This document shows, in pieces, positions 1-10,764 of a stretch of 64,000 nucleotides of DNA. Both the position numbers and the translations under genes were made by a program. Each line of letters begins with the position of its first letter. Position 1 is the stretch's first letter. The notes under the pieces were generated by a model. It searched no databases. It was not told the DNA's origin and was given only the letters and a program-made list of their open reading frames with translations. The stretch comes from Symbiodinium natans (taxonomy: Eukaryota; Sar; Dinophyceae; Suessiales; Symbiodiniaceae): assembly GCA_905221605.1 (NCBI GenBank), contig CAJNDS010000857.1, positions 83,501 to 147,500 of the forward strand. The letters are read 5' to 3'.

Positions 1-479
1 GTGTAGAGGGTTCATATTTCAGGTACAAGTTTTGAAATATCTTGAAATGGTTGTGTGTGTGTGTGCGGGCTTTCGGGTCTTCCCCCCCCCCCTCCCCCCC
101 ACTGCGCAGGCAGGAGGCTGTAGCCCTTGGGTTGCGGGGTTGAGGGAAGAGCTTGAGCCCGACCGTGGCTCGAAAAGACCGAGGGACTAGACCGTGGCTC
201 GAAAAGACCGAGGGACTAGGGTTCAGGTTTTAGGGCTTAGAGAACCCGAAGCCCCTAAAAACCCTCTTTTAAAAGCCCTCTTTGGGGCTTAGAGAACCCG
301 AAGCCCCAAGGACTAGGGCGTAGGGTGTTTGGAGGAAGCCCGGGCCCCCAAACTCCCCACCAGGAAAATCCCCCGGGCTCAAAGGGCCCAAAACCTGGAT
401 CATCAACATCAAAGGTGGTCATTCTGCAATACTTAGTACAAACCCTGCACCCTAACCCTATGAATCTCAAAGAGTATGA

Positions 480-690
480 GTATACACACATACACACATA
501 CATACATACAAACATACGCACACATACATACATACATGCATACATACATACATACATGCATGCATGCATGCATGCATGCATGCATGCATAAAGTATTCGT
601 ATACATATATATATATATATACAGATATATATATATATATACATATATATATATGTACATGTATATGTATATATAATATGCATATATGTA
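480..690. repeat. Microsatellites (TACA, ATGC, TA)
   Basis: A run of ACAT/CATA units passes into ATGC at about 550-590 and then TATATA. It lies directly downstream of PreP exon 5, within its intron. Confidence 0.9.
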
Positions 691-707
691 TACAGCCTCC
701 GGCGCGC

Positions 708-761
708 CTTGAGGTTGCAGCTGGCCACCGGGTAGCAGGTGCGATCAGGGAAGGTCATGGC
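708..761 (-). CDS. PREP: PreP exon 5
   Basis: Eighteen codons, AMTFPDRTCYPVASCNLK, a hallmark PreP segment. Acceptor GAG|G, donor GC (AAG|GCGCGC). The next expected piece (DFYNLVDVY-like) is not in bases 1-707. Confidence 0.87.
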
Positions 762-3700
762 CTCATTTTGGAGTTTAGGGGTTTAGGGGATTTAGAGGTT
801 CAGGGATTTAGTTCTAGGGTATAGGGTTTAGGGGTTTCGGGTCTAGGAGTAAGGGTTTTCGGTTGCGGGGGTATGGGATTTAGGGGTTTAGGGTCTGGGA
901 GCAAGGGGTTTTCGGGGGGTTTGGGGTTTGGGGCTTTGGGCTGCTTGCGCTTTGCTTTGGGGGTGTGTTGGACTTATGGGGGTTGGAAGGAACACACGGG
1001 GCCTTGTTTTCGTACAGGGTGGGAAATTCCGAACATTAAGGTTTAGGGTTTAGGGTCCACTTTCGGGGGATCCTGTCAAGAGGGTATAAAGAGGGGAAGG
1101 GACCCTCACGCATTTGTCTGAGGTCACAAGTATGGGCCCACATATGTATGTATGTAAAACATGTACATATATATATATATATATATCAAAGGCAGATGAA
1201 GACCAACAGGGATGAGAGTTTCGAAGGTTTGTAAGGGCTCGGGGCCCGGGGCTGCACTCGTTCGCAAGAGTAGCCTCCACCCGAAACCCTCATCAGCTGA
1301 ACCCAAAACCCCATACCCTAAGCCTGAAAACCCTAAGCCCTAAGCCCTAAACCCTAAGCCCTACGCCCTAAACCCTAAACCCTAAACCCTACACCCTAAA
1401 CCCTAAGCCCTAAACCCTAAACCCTAAGCCCTAAGCCCTAAAACCCAAGAGGCCCATTTTAGGGAGTTGGGAGGGCCGAAGCCCCATATACCATGCAGGC
1501 GCGGCACGTTCAGAAATGTCTGCAAGCTCGACTTCATGAGTTCCACGAAAGGCTCCTGCTTGTGGAGCCCTACAGTCGAAACATTCCGTGGAGCCTTGCG
1601 TAGGGTTTAGGGTTTAGGGTTTAGGGTTTAGGGTTTAGGGTTTAGGGTTTAGGGTTTAGGGTTTAGGGTTTAGGGTTTAGGGTTTAGGGTTTAGGGTTTA
1701 GGGTTTAGGGTTAGGTTTAGGGTTTAGGGTTTAGGGTTTAGGGTTTAGGGTTTAGGGTTTAGGGTTTAGGGTTTAGGGTTTAGGGTTTAGGGTTTAGGGT
1801 TTAGGGTTTAGGGTTTCAGGTTTGGGGTTTAGGGTTTAGGGTTTAGGGTTCAGGGTTGAGGGTTCAGGGTTGAGGGTTTAGGGTTTAGGGTTCAGGGTTC
1901 AGGGTTCAGGGTTTAGGGTTTAGGGTTTAGGGTTTAGGGTGTAGGGTTTAGGGTTTAGAGCTCAGACTTAGGGCCTAGACTCTGCGTTTCCTCGAGGCCC
2001 TAAACCCGAGCCCCTTTTTCGAGGGGGGCCTTCAGGGGATACTTGCGGCTGCCACAGAGAACAGAGTGCTCCAAGACGTGGGCGATGCCGTTGGAGTTCT
2101 CCTTTGTGGAGAGTTAGGGTTAAGCGTTTAAGGTTTAGGGTTTAGGGTTTAAGGTTTAGAGTTTAGGGTTTAGGGTGAAGTCGTCCAAGAAACAATTTGT
2201 GAAGACCCCAGCCTTATCTGGTATGGTCTTCGGGCCTGAAATCCCAAACCCTAAACGCTAAACTCTTTGTGCTGAGGAAAGAGCTTGGGGGTGTTCAGGG
2301 CCCGGGGAATCCCTACACCCTCAACTCCACAGCCCTTTAGCCCCCAGCGAGCCCAGAACGCACGCGTCCCTGCCCGACGTTCTTTGGGGGGCTTGGGGGG
2401 TTTAGGGGTTAGGGGGGTTGAATTAGGGGGCTTAGGGGGTTTTAGGGGTTACGGGGGTTGAAATAGGGGGTTTAGGGGGTTTTAGGGGGTTCAGGGGGTT
2501 TTTAGGGCTTAAGGCCACGCCAAACCCTGAAGCAGCATGGTTAAAAGACCATGCCCTGAATCCGAAGAGAATCCCCCGCCGCCACCCCTCTTAAGCCCTA
2601 ACTACGCCCTAAACCCTGAACCCTAAACCCTAAACCTGAAACCCGAAACCCGAAACCCTAAACCCTAAACCCTAAACCCTAAACCCTAAACCCTAAACCC
2701 GAAACCCTTTGGAAGACAAACAAGCCACGCCTGGAGCTGGGCTTGGCTTTGAGGACTTGAGTTGAGGGCTTAGGACTTATAGTGTTCCGAGTGACGGCTT
2801 AGGAGCTTTCAGGTTTCAGGGTTTAGGGTGTCGGGTTTCGGGTTTAGGGCTTGGGGTTTAGGGCTTAGGGCTTAGGGCTTAGGGTTTAGGGTTTAGGGTT
2901 TAGGGTTTAGGGTTTAGGGTTTAGGGTTTATAGGGTTTAGGGGTACAAGAGTGAAGCCCTGGGCCGAGATTCCGGGGGCGTGCGGAAGACCACGCTAAAG
3001 GTCTTGTTCTCGTCCGCCGGCTGGACCATGGACATCAGCTCGGCACCGGTCCTTATCTCGGTAGCCCAGCGACCATATTCTGATAAGGGCACCCTTTTTT
3101 AAGGGGTCAATGTCTGAGGGAAGCCATAACCAAAATTTGAAGGGTACAGGGCACCACTGGGCTGCCTTACGAACCCAAAACCTACCTATTTTTCTGGGCT
3201 CTTGTGACAATACCCCTTTTGGGTTCTTAGTTAAACCTACAAACACGTAAGCTTTGATTTCTTAAGGTACGCCAAACCTTGTTTCCTTGCGAGTGCAGTA
3301 CGGGGGCTTTGTTTCATTATAGTGATAGCAAAAACTCCACAGCAAACCATCAGACTGGGATTGCTTTTTAGGGCGTCAGGAAGCAATTGGTTTGTCTAAG
3401 TTGTCGCCAAGGTTTGCTTGCTGTGGTCTGGGGATGCCTCATGATGCTTCGGCTTCATGAGTGCCAGCGCGTCTTTGTGCTCGTTGGGTCAGGAGCTTCT
3501 AAGAGCTTGATAACGATAACTCGGGTGTTGTAGAAAGGAGCCGAGCATCTTGTCGTGCTGGAAGAGGTAGCCGCTGCAGCTGAACTCCTTGATGTACTCG
3601 GCCCGGACACAAGTCCAACCGTGCAGCTTCTGGCCCACTTCATAGCTGGTGGCCGTCTTCACTGGGGCCTCGGCAACGGCGGCCGCCTGCATCGCCACGG

Positions 3701-4019
3701 CGCTGAAGCTTGCACGGCCCTCCGCGGAGAGGGACACCGCGCTCGGCTGCACCGAAAGCTTCGTGCCCGCAGGTCCTGCACGCAAGAGCCGGCGCAGGGC
3801 GGCGCCGCCCCGGGCGCGGCTACGTGCGGCGGCGGCACCGGCGGTGCCCACCGCAAACATGGCCGTGGCAAGCCCGGTACTGGAGGCCGAGGTTGGCTTG
3901 ACCTTTGGGTCGGAGCTCGCACGGCCCTGGTGGACCTGGGCGCGGGCGACCGGAGCGCCCACGAAAGCCTGCGCCGGGCCCGCTGCAGCGGCCACTGAGG
4001 AACCGGCGCTACTGGCCAT
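708..4019 (-). CDS. PREP: Presequence protease PreP (M16C metallopeptidase), 5' part, five exons, runs off left edge
   Basis: Organelle peptidase that degrades cleaved targeting peptides in mitochondria and plastids. Five exons join in phase: 4019-3550, 3051-2973, 2101-2030, 1555-1508, 761-708. The joined protein holds an Ala/Ser/Arg-rich presequence of about 120 residues, then the M16C N-terminal core in the right order: GWTCVRAEYIKEF, the FRTPP segment, HVLEHSVLCGSRKYP with the inverted zinc motif HxxEH, EPFVELMKSSLQTFLN and TFPDRTCYPVAS. The rest (more than 800 residues in the family) lies beyond base 1. ATG at 4019 is chosen because it begins the presequence; AFVGAP near its start resembles the Phe motif of dinoflagellate plastid transit peptides (inference). 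Donors are GA, GA, GC, GT, GC; all four acceptors are AG|G. Introns of 0.45-0.87 kb are filled with telomeric repeats. Confidence 0.82.
1508..1555 (-). CDS. PREP: PreP exon 4
   Basis: Sixteen codons, EPFVELMKSSLQTFLN, immediately following YPLK in the family. Acceptor CAG|G, donor GTGCCG. Confidence 0.85.
1601..1960. repeat. Interstitial telomeric array (TTTAGGG) in PreP intron 3
   Basis: More than 30 near-perfect TTTAGGG units, then variants with TTCAGGG and TTGAGGG. Preceded at 1318-1440 by the opposite orientation (CCCTAAA), so the two could pair as a hairpin. Confidence 0.95.
2030..2101 (-). CDS. PREP: PreP exon 3 with zinc-binding HxxEH
   Basis: Encodes ENSNGIAHVLEHSVLCGSRK then YPLK. 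HVLEH is the inverted zinc motif of M16 peptidases: both His bind zinc and Glu is the base. Acceptor AG|G, donor GC, 24 whole codons. Confidence 0.88.
2870..2940. repeat. Telomeric array in PreP intron 2
   Basis: TTTAGGG units; an opposite-orientation block lies at 2605-2705 in the same intron. Confidence 0.9.
2973..3051 (-). CDS. PREP: PreP exon 2
   Basis: Acceptor ATAAG|G. Encodes TGAELMSMV, then DENKTFSVVFRTPP, the conserved stretch after HDK in PreP. The first G completes the Lys codon split by intron 1. The donor is GA (CCCCCG|GAATC). Confidence 0.8.
3062..3164. mobile_element. MITE-like family C, copy in PreP intron 1
   Basis: Begins TAGCCCAG and ends CTGGGCT; contains GACCATATTCTGATAAGGGC. 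Related copies at 14205-14322 and 18047-18151. Confidence 0.65.
3550..4019 (-). CDS. PREP: PreP exon 1 (targeting presequence and start of mature domain)
   Basis: ATG at 4019 opens 156 codons plus two bases. Residues 1-120 are low-complexity Ala/Ser/Arg-rich, consistent with organelle targeting. The end, VGQKLHGWTCVRAEYIKEF then LFQHDK, matches the start of mature PreP. It ends ...GACAA before a GA donor; GTG codons further upstream are not needed. Confidence 0.8.
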
Positions 4020-4365
4020 GACACGAAACAAAGGCGGGCTTGAGTTCAAAGTGCTGCACACGCAAAAGGTGCCATGCAGTCATGCATGTAGTCATGACGT
4101 CTCGAGTCGACCTAACCCCAGGCGTCTGTGTCAGAGGGTCACAGAATGTCCATATACTGCGCGGAATATGCGTTTATGGGCAGTCTCCATGGCTCCCGAA
4201 ACCTCAACAACCCTAATTTGAGACACTAAACCCCACATCTTGGATGAATAGGTAATTCATGGTAATTACAAAAAGGGGGGCACTACAGGCCTGTTAGTAT
4301 AACGCGGAACATCCCAACCCTAAACCCTCAACTGGGCAGCATCCTGAAGCATGGCCTGTCAGAGG

Positions 4366-4472
4366 GCTACTACCCCCCTCTAGACTACCCACTCCCAGGT
4401 TCCCCATATTTAAGGCTATTTAGGGAGAAGTAAGCCAAATTCAGGGTAGTATAGAGGGGGGGGTAGTAGGAA
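4366..4472. mobile_element. MITE-like family F
   Basis: CTACTACCCCCCTCTAGACTACCC ends are mirrored by GGGTAGTATAGAGGGGGG with GTAGTAGG. A second copy starts at 5690. Confidence 0.65.
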
Positions 4473-5540
4473 ACCCCCATGATCTGTGCCTCTCGTTTTT
4501 TTGCGGACTTGAGGATGCTCCAGGTTGGGGGAGTCCAGTCGGTTCAGTAGCCGGGTTTGGGGTTGAGGAAATCTGGGCTTCAGCCTTAAACCCTAAACCC
4601 TAAACTTTAGCCCTAAACCTTTCTCACGGCCAACTGACTGTCCAAATCTAAAGCTCTAAGAACTTCCAAGCCAAGACCTTAAACCCCTAATGCAAAGCTG
4701 GGTCTAATTCAACAGAGAAGTCCCAGCAATTCTGCTATCAAACCCTGAGCCCTAAACACCATATAAACCCGAAACCCTAAACCCTGTACACCCGAAACAC
4801 TAAGCCCTGAGCCCCAAACGCTAAACCATCAACCCTCTTAAACCTCTCAAAGTTCAGACACCCCACCGGCCACGAAATCCCCGAGCTGCAGACCTAGCAA
4901 CCCCTGAAACCCAAAGAATGGCCGCCTCAGCCTCCTGAGCCTCCTCTTGTTTAGACCTGGAATCCCATAGCCCTAAACCCTAAACCCTAAACCCTAAACC
5001 CTGAACCCTAAACCCTAAACCATACAAGTAAGGGTGTCCCGACATCTCAAGGCCTAATATCGGCCCTGAGCTCCAGAAGCCCTTCACCCATAAACCCGGG
5101 ATTAGGGTTTAGGGTTTAGGGTTTAGGGTTTAGGGTTTCGGGTTTCGGGTTTAGGGTTTAGGGTTTAGGGTTTAGGGTTTAGGGTTTAGGGTTTAGGGGA
5201 GAGAGAAAAAAAGCTCCCAGGAGAAAGGCCTCGCCGACCTTCGCAGCGGCGCAGCGCCACCTTGGCTGGCCTCAGCTCACTGGGCCCCATCTCGTTTAAT
5301 GAAGTATACATGGGTTCCTACTACCATGGGTTCCCTAGGGTTTAGGGTTTAGGGTTTAGGGTTTAGGGTTTTGGGGTTTGGGGTTTAGGGTTTAGGGTTT
5401 AGAGTTAGGGTTTCGGGGGAGGTATACACCATGGGCCCTTAATATGGGTCACTTGTTCTATAGCCCTTTTAAGGGTTTAGGGTTTAGGGTTTGGGTTTTG
5501 GGTTTTGGGTTTTGGGTTTTGGGGTTTGGGGTTTAGGGTC

Positions 5541-5685
5541 TACTTGGAGGTTCATGGCACTTACTAACCAAATAGTAACTGCACCTATAACCCAATTATA
5601 ACCATATTATGGCACTTAAGGGCCTTATAAGTGGGTAATAAGTACAGTTATAATTGGTTAAAAAGTACCATGAACCTCCAGGTAC
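5541..5685. mobile_element. MITE-like family E
   Basis: Inverted ends TACTTGGAGGTTCATGGCAC and TACCATGAACCTCCAGGTA. Same family as 22297-22440, about 145 bp. Confidence 0.75.
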
Positions 5686-5850
5686 ATCATGGGTTCCTAC
5701 TACCCCCTCTATACTACCCCCCTCAGGGTTACCCCCATAATTCAGGCTATTTAGGGATAACTAAGCCTAATTAAGGTTACTTAAGGGGGGAAGCTAGCGG
5801 GGGGAGGGGGGGGGGGGGGGAGAAAAGAGGGGGCTAGCAGGGGAACCCAT
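5686..5850. mobile_element. MITE-like family F
   Basis: Shares GGTTCCTACTACCCCCTCTA and the AGGCTATTTAGGGA core with 4366-4472; directly abuts a family E copy. Confidence 0.6.
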
Positions 5851-7680
5851 GGATATAAATAAGGTATACTACACTTCGCCGGGAACTACCCTTGTTGATC
5901 TTGCTGGGTGGATTTTGGGCGGCCCTATGAAACTTACACCTCTATGGCGATCGTATGGGCCAATCAGATAAAATGGAGATTAGGGCCCACAGAGATTGAA
6001 GCATATTCGGGTCAGGGAGCAAGGACGAAGCTGAATGTTCGGGTTCAGGGTTTCGGGTTTCAGGTTTCGGGTTTCAGTGCAAAGCAGCCTCCTCAGCAGT
6101 CAACCTTAAACAACCTAAACCCCAACTTCCCATGTGTTTAATGTAACGTACTGTACATGAAAAGGACCCAGAACATACACACGCATGCTTGGAATGATAT
6201 GATATCACATGTACTTATGTTGTACTTTTAGGCACGGAGAGTCCAACCCTAACTCCAGGCGCTCGTCGACGTTGGGGATTGGGTACTTACAAATTGGAGA
6301 CACAGCTCCGTCAAGATATGGTCTAGGGTTTTGGGTTTCGGAAATATAGGGTTTAGGGGGATTTCTGTGAATTCTTGTCGTTCTTAGGGTGTTAGGATGC
6401 TTGGCATTGAGGTTTAGGGTTTAGGGTTGAGGGTTTAGGGTTGAGGGTTAAGGTTTAGGGTTTAGGGTTGAGGGTTCAGGGTCAAGGGCTTAGGGGGGCT
6501 CCTAAGCCTTATGCTTCCGAGTGCCTTCAGGGCCTGGAGTCGGGATGTACCTCTGATAAAGCAAAAACTTAGGGTTTAGGGTTTAGGGTTTAGGGTTTAG
6601 GGTTTAGGGTTTAGGGTTTAGGGTTTAGGGTTTAGGGTTTAGGGTTTAGGGTTTAGGGTTTAGGGTTTAGGGTTTAGGGTTAGGTGTCCAGTAACCTAAA
6701 GGAACTAAAGGTTGACCTTGGGGATTTTACAGGGACCAGAAGTACCCCCCCCCCCCCAAAAAAAAAAAAAAAAAGGCTGAAGGCTACCTACTTAAGACTA
6801 AGAAAAAGACCAGCTGTCAGAACTGCCACCAAAAAAAAAAAAATATATATATATATATAACTATCCAACTGGTTAAAGCATAGCATTAAACCCTAACACC
6901 CTCAGACCCTAAAACCCTTGTAAACCGAAAGCCCCTTCACGCGCCCGAGCGTCTTATCCTGCGCGCCAGCCCCTGCGCGGGAAGTGCTGGCAGCAGCGCA
7001 TGAGCAGAGAACTCGGCAAGTGCTGGGCGAGGGTTGAGGGTTTGGGGTTTAGGGTTTATAGGGTTTAGGGATTATAGGGTTTAGGGTTTTTAGGGTTTAG
7101 GGTTTTTGGGGTTTAGGGTTTAGGGTTTAGGGTTTAGGGTTTAGGGTTGAGGGTTTAGGGTTTAGGGTTTAGGGTTTAGGGTTTAGGGTTTAGGATTTGG
7201 GGTGCGGGGCTGAGGGCTTGAGATTCAGCGGGCTTCGGATCTGCGACGTTTGTATTACGTAGGGCTGGCGTGGGGTTTTGCAGGGGCTTAATGGGTCTGG
7301 GGTCAGAATGTTCAGGGCGGTTAGGCTTGAACCCTGGCCTGTGAGCTTCCGAACCAAAAACATTCTACGCACCCTACGCCATCCCCAATTGTAAGAAAGG
7401 GATCTTCACTATCAACTAGGTGAAGGGTATGGGGCTCTCTTGGTACATCTTGTTGGACGAATCCACCGTAAATGGGGGTTGGGCTAGAATATTGGTCCCT
7501 TTTGGTAGGCTGACCATGAACCCTAAACCCTAAACCCTAAGCCCTAAACCCTAAACCCTAAACCCTAAACCCTACACCCTAAGCCCTAAACCCTGAACCT
7601 CTTTGACTCCTCACTCGTTAGTTGTGCCGGGCAGCGGCCCAGCCGAGGCGGAGCACCCTGAATGGCCTCATTCTGGGTAC

Positions 7681-7814
7681 CCGGGTTCTTAGTAGGGAAT
7701 GAGGGAATGAGGTACCCTATAGAATCCCCTTAAAGGGTATGTATGTTATATGTATATATATATATAAGGCCCTAACTCCCTCATTCCCTGATCACTCCCT
7801 ACGTACTGAGAACC
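7681..7814. mobile_element. MITE-like family B
   Basis: GGGTTCTTAGTAGGGAATGA ... TCATTCCCTG...TACTGAGAACCC inverted ends with a TA microsatellite in the centre. Related: 51178-51510 (two parts), 59420-59503, 63124-63238. Confidence 0.7.
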
Positions 7815-8284
7815 CGGCGGTTTTGGAATCTGGGGATTTGGGCTTAAGGTTCAGGGGTTGAGGCGGCGTGCGGTTTGGTTTGCATGTTGTGGTTTCATGC
7901 AAACAAGATGGCAAAGACTCCTCTCTGTTTGGGATTCAAGGTGTAGTATAGAGGTTGCAGGCTGTAAGGATACCCTAAACCCGAAAACCCTAAGCCCTAA
8001 ACCTAAACCCTCTCTAGCATACCTAAAGCCCCCCACTTACCACTTTCCACTTTGCACTTCCTACTTCCTACTTCCCACTTCCCGCTCTCCATTTTCCACT
8101 TCCACCGGAAAAACAAGCAGCCGCAGTGACGTAAAACTGAAATCAATCTGAAGTTGCAGTCGACTTCCAGCCATTCTCAAGCCATTACCATATAAACCAC
8201 CCAAAAACCCTCTGTAAACCCTAAACCCTAAACCCTAAACCCTAAACCCTAAACCCTAAACATCATAATCCCCAAACATCCCCG

Positions 8285-8365
8285 AACGGGAGAATGCCTC
8301 GTCCCAACTTCGCGGGGGATGTGGCACCCGATTTCGTCGCAGTACACCTGCTGACACAGGTCCCC
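8285..8365 (-). other. Unassigned island, possible minus-strand exon
   Basis: The minus strand reads DLCQQVYCDEIGCHIPREVG between AG|G and a GT; the plus strand is also open (MPRPNFAGDVAPDFVAVHLL). Strand is undecided. Confidence 0.25.
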
Positions 8366-8554
8366 TGAACCCTAAGGTTGTTGGGTTTAGGATTTAGGGT
8401 TTAGGGCTCGGGGTTTAGGGCTCAGGGTTTAGGGTTTAGGGTTTAGGGTTTAGGGTCTAGGGTCCAGGGTCTAGGGTCTAGGGTCTAGGGTCTAGATTCT
8501 AGATTCTAGGGTCTAGGGTCTAGGGTCGGGTATGGTGTAGGGTTTTGGGGTTAG

Positions 8555-8640
8555 GCCTCTGGCTTACGAATGGCTGGCGGCGTTGCTTTGCGTTGCTGTG
8601 CATGAATCGCGGCTGTTCAACTATGGAATGAGGCTCCAGG
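8555..8640. other. Unassigned island, possible exon on either strand
   Basis: The plus strand reads PLAYEWLAALLCVAVHESRL between AG|G and GT. The minus strand has a good GTAAGC donor after LNSRDSCTATQSNAASH. Flanked on the left (about 8515-8553) and by the array to the right (about 8731-8775) by the same telomere-variant block. Confidence 0.25.
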
Positions 8641-9119
8641 GTTTGAGGCTGGTGGTCCGGGGCCTACACGGTTTAGGGTTAGGGGTTAGGGTTTAGGGTT
8701 TAGGGTTTAGGGTTTAGGGTCTAGGGTCTAGGGTCTAGGGTCTAGGGTCGGGTATGGTGTAGGGTTTTGGGGTTAGGTCTGAATATAGTAGGGAAAATGA
8801 CCCCAATGTTAGGGTTCGTTTAGTTTTCAGGGTATGTGGCTTTTTGGGAGTTGGACCATAAAGCCTTGGCGGGAGTAAGGGCTTCATTCATGTTCCGTGT
8901 AGGGTTTAGGGTTTGGGGTTTAGGGTTTAAAGTTAGGGTTTAGGGTTTAGGGTTTAGGGTTTCGGGTTTCGGGTTTGGGGTTTGGGGTTTGGGGTTTGGG
9001 GTTTGGGGTTTGGGGTTTAGGGCTTGAACATCAGCTAGGCTGACTCGATGCCGAACCCATGATCACGGCACCTCAGATGTGTTGGGGTTGAACTCTGGTT
9101 TTGGGGTCATAAACCCTAA

Positions 9120-9740
9120 TCCCTACAGCCCTACAGCCCTACAGCCCTGCAGCCCTACAGCCCTAAAGCCCTAAAGCCCTACAGCCCTACTTCCCTAAAG
9201 CCCCTAAAGCCCCGAAAGCCCCTAAAGCCCCTAAAGGCCGTCGTTCCATGTCTCTGTCGGCAGCCACATGGTACACATCTTCGCAGTGATGAATCTGAAG
9301 ATGACAGGTCTGACACACCAGCATTGTCCGTCCCCGTAATACTTGAGACCGGCTCGGCCACCCGTGCAAAATGTGCACGGTATAAAGAGCTTGTAGTGGC
9401 TCTTGCAAACTCGTCGGTCAAGTCGCCTTGCATATTTGGCAGCAGCATGTTGCATACGCCGCTCGCAAGAAGATCTCCTATCGCGCTGATCGTCAGCCGA
9501 GCTTTGGAGCTCAACAATGAAGCCCTCTTAAAGCCCCTAAAGCCCTTAATGCCGCTGAAGCCCCAAGGCCCTAAAGTCCCACTGCCGCGCAGGCCCCGAA
9601 ACCCCCTATAGCCTGTACAGCCCTTAATGCCCCTAAAGCCCCGAAAGCCCCTAAAGCCCCTAAAGCCCGTAAAGCCCCTAAAGCCCCTAAAGACCCTAAA
9701 GCCCCTAAAGCCCCTAAAGCCCCGAAAGCCCCGAAAGCCC
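9120..9740. repeat. GCCCCTAAA-type repeat around an island
   Basis: Repeats of CCCTAAAGC/CCCTACAGC at 9120-9230 and 9525-9740 flank the low-repeat island 9231-9520. Confidence 0.8.
9239..9352 (-). CDS. Candidate exon with CULT-like CxxC segment
   Basis: Minus frame: RGRTMLVCQTCHLQIHHCED then VYHVAADRDMERR. The spacing of CxxC and the following hydrophobic/acidic residues resembles the first half of the CULT domain (cereblon-type, LCCKQC...). Acceptor AG|C, donor GC. The second CxxC half was not found nearby, and all three minus frames are open, so this is weak. Confidence 0.28.
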
Positions 9741-9749
9741 TGAGGCTTG

Positions 9750-9839
9750 GGATGTTCCCCGTATACTAACAGCCCTTAACAGGGATTATAATGACAAAGA
9801 AATCCCGATTCAGGACGGTTAGTATAAGGAGGAACATCC
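9750..9839. mobile_element. MITE-like family A
   Basis: GGATGTTCCCCGTATACTAAC ends are reversed by GTTAGTATAAGGAGGAACATCC. Fragments of the family: 4277-4317, 14752-14832, 25805-25880, 49178-49237 and 51280-51335. Confidence 0.7.
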
Positions 9840-10196
9840 TAAACCCTAAACCCTAAACCCTAAACCCTAAACCCTAAACCCTAAACCCCAAACCCTAAAC
9901 CCTAAACCCAAACCCCCTAAAGCCCCTAAAGCCCCCTAAGGCCCCGAAGGCCCAAGGGTTGCCAAGCCGAGCCTCCATGCCTTGCTTCATCGAACACTTT
10001 GGGGTTTAACGGCTTTCGGTTCAGGGCGGTTTCAGGGTTTAGGGCTTCAGGCTTCATGAAAGCCCGGGGCTGCGTTAGGGTTTAGGGTTTAGGGTTTAGG
10101 GTTTAGGGTTTAGGGTTTAGGGTGTAGGGTTTAGAGTTTAGGGTTTAGGGTTTAGGGTTTCGGGGCTTTGGCAAAGCCCTGCAGCCGAAATTCCGG

Positions 10197-10275
10197 CAGC
10201 GTCCCGCGCCTCGTCTGAACGATTCACGTCCCAGATCACCGGTGGGCACGTGTGAGGCTCATCGGCGGGTGCCAT
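10197..10275 (-). other. Unassigned island, possible minus-strand exon
   Basis: The minus strand reads PHTCPPVIWDVNRSDEARDA, then AGIS before a GC donor. Not recognised. Confidence 0.27.
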
Positions 10276-10379
10276 ATGGTTTAGGGTTTAGGGTTTCGGC
10301 TTTAGGGTTTAGGGTTTAGGGTCCAGGGTTTAGGGTATAGGGTTTAGGGTTTAGGGTTTAGGGTTTAGGGTTTAGGGTG

Positions 10380-10520
10380 GCCATGCCATCACCTGGGGCT
10401 TGTCGGCTTGCATGCTCACTGCTTACTGGTGGTGCTTGAAGATGTGCAGCCTCATGATCCCTCGGGCGTGCGTGCGCAGGCTTCTTGTTGTAGTGTGGTT
10501 TCAAGGTGCTCTACCTGGGG
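10380..10520 (-). other. Unassigned island, possible minus-strand exon
   Basis: The minus strand reads VEHLETTLQQEAC between CAG|G and a GC donor, helix-like. The plus strand is open in two frames. Confidence 0.25.
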
Positions 10521-10764
10521 GACCAGAGGAACCCTCAAAAGGTTTAGGGTTTAGGGTTTAGGGTTTAGGGTTTAGGGTCTAGGGTTTAGGGTTTAGGGTT
10601 TAGGGTTTAGGGTTTAGGGTTTAGGGTTTAGGGTTTAGGGTTTAGGGTTACAGGAATATAGCAGTACAGGGTAAATGACCCCCAATTAATGGGAGCGCAT
10701 GGCCTTGGACCATAAAGCCTTGGCGAGAGTAAGGGCTTCATTCATGTTCCGTGTAGGGTTTAGG

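Larger units (their letters stand above)
4062..9230. other. Intergenic or intron DNA: repeats, MITE-like elements, a few islands
   Basis: Upstream of PreP. Holds telomeric arrays (5100-5200, 5340-5410, 6570-6690, 7040-7190, 7518-7600, 8215-8265), inverted-repeat elements listed separately, and GC islands near 5230-5300, 6940-7030 and 7620-7680 that are open on both strands. No recognised gene. Confidence 0.5.

Noticed and set aside
255-758. 167-codon minus frame as a whole protein
   Set aside because: Only its first 17 codons are a real PreP exon; the rest reads through microsatellite intron.
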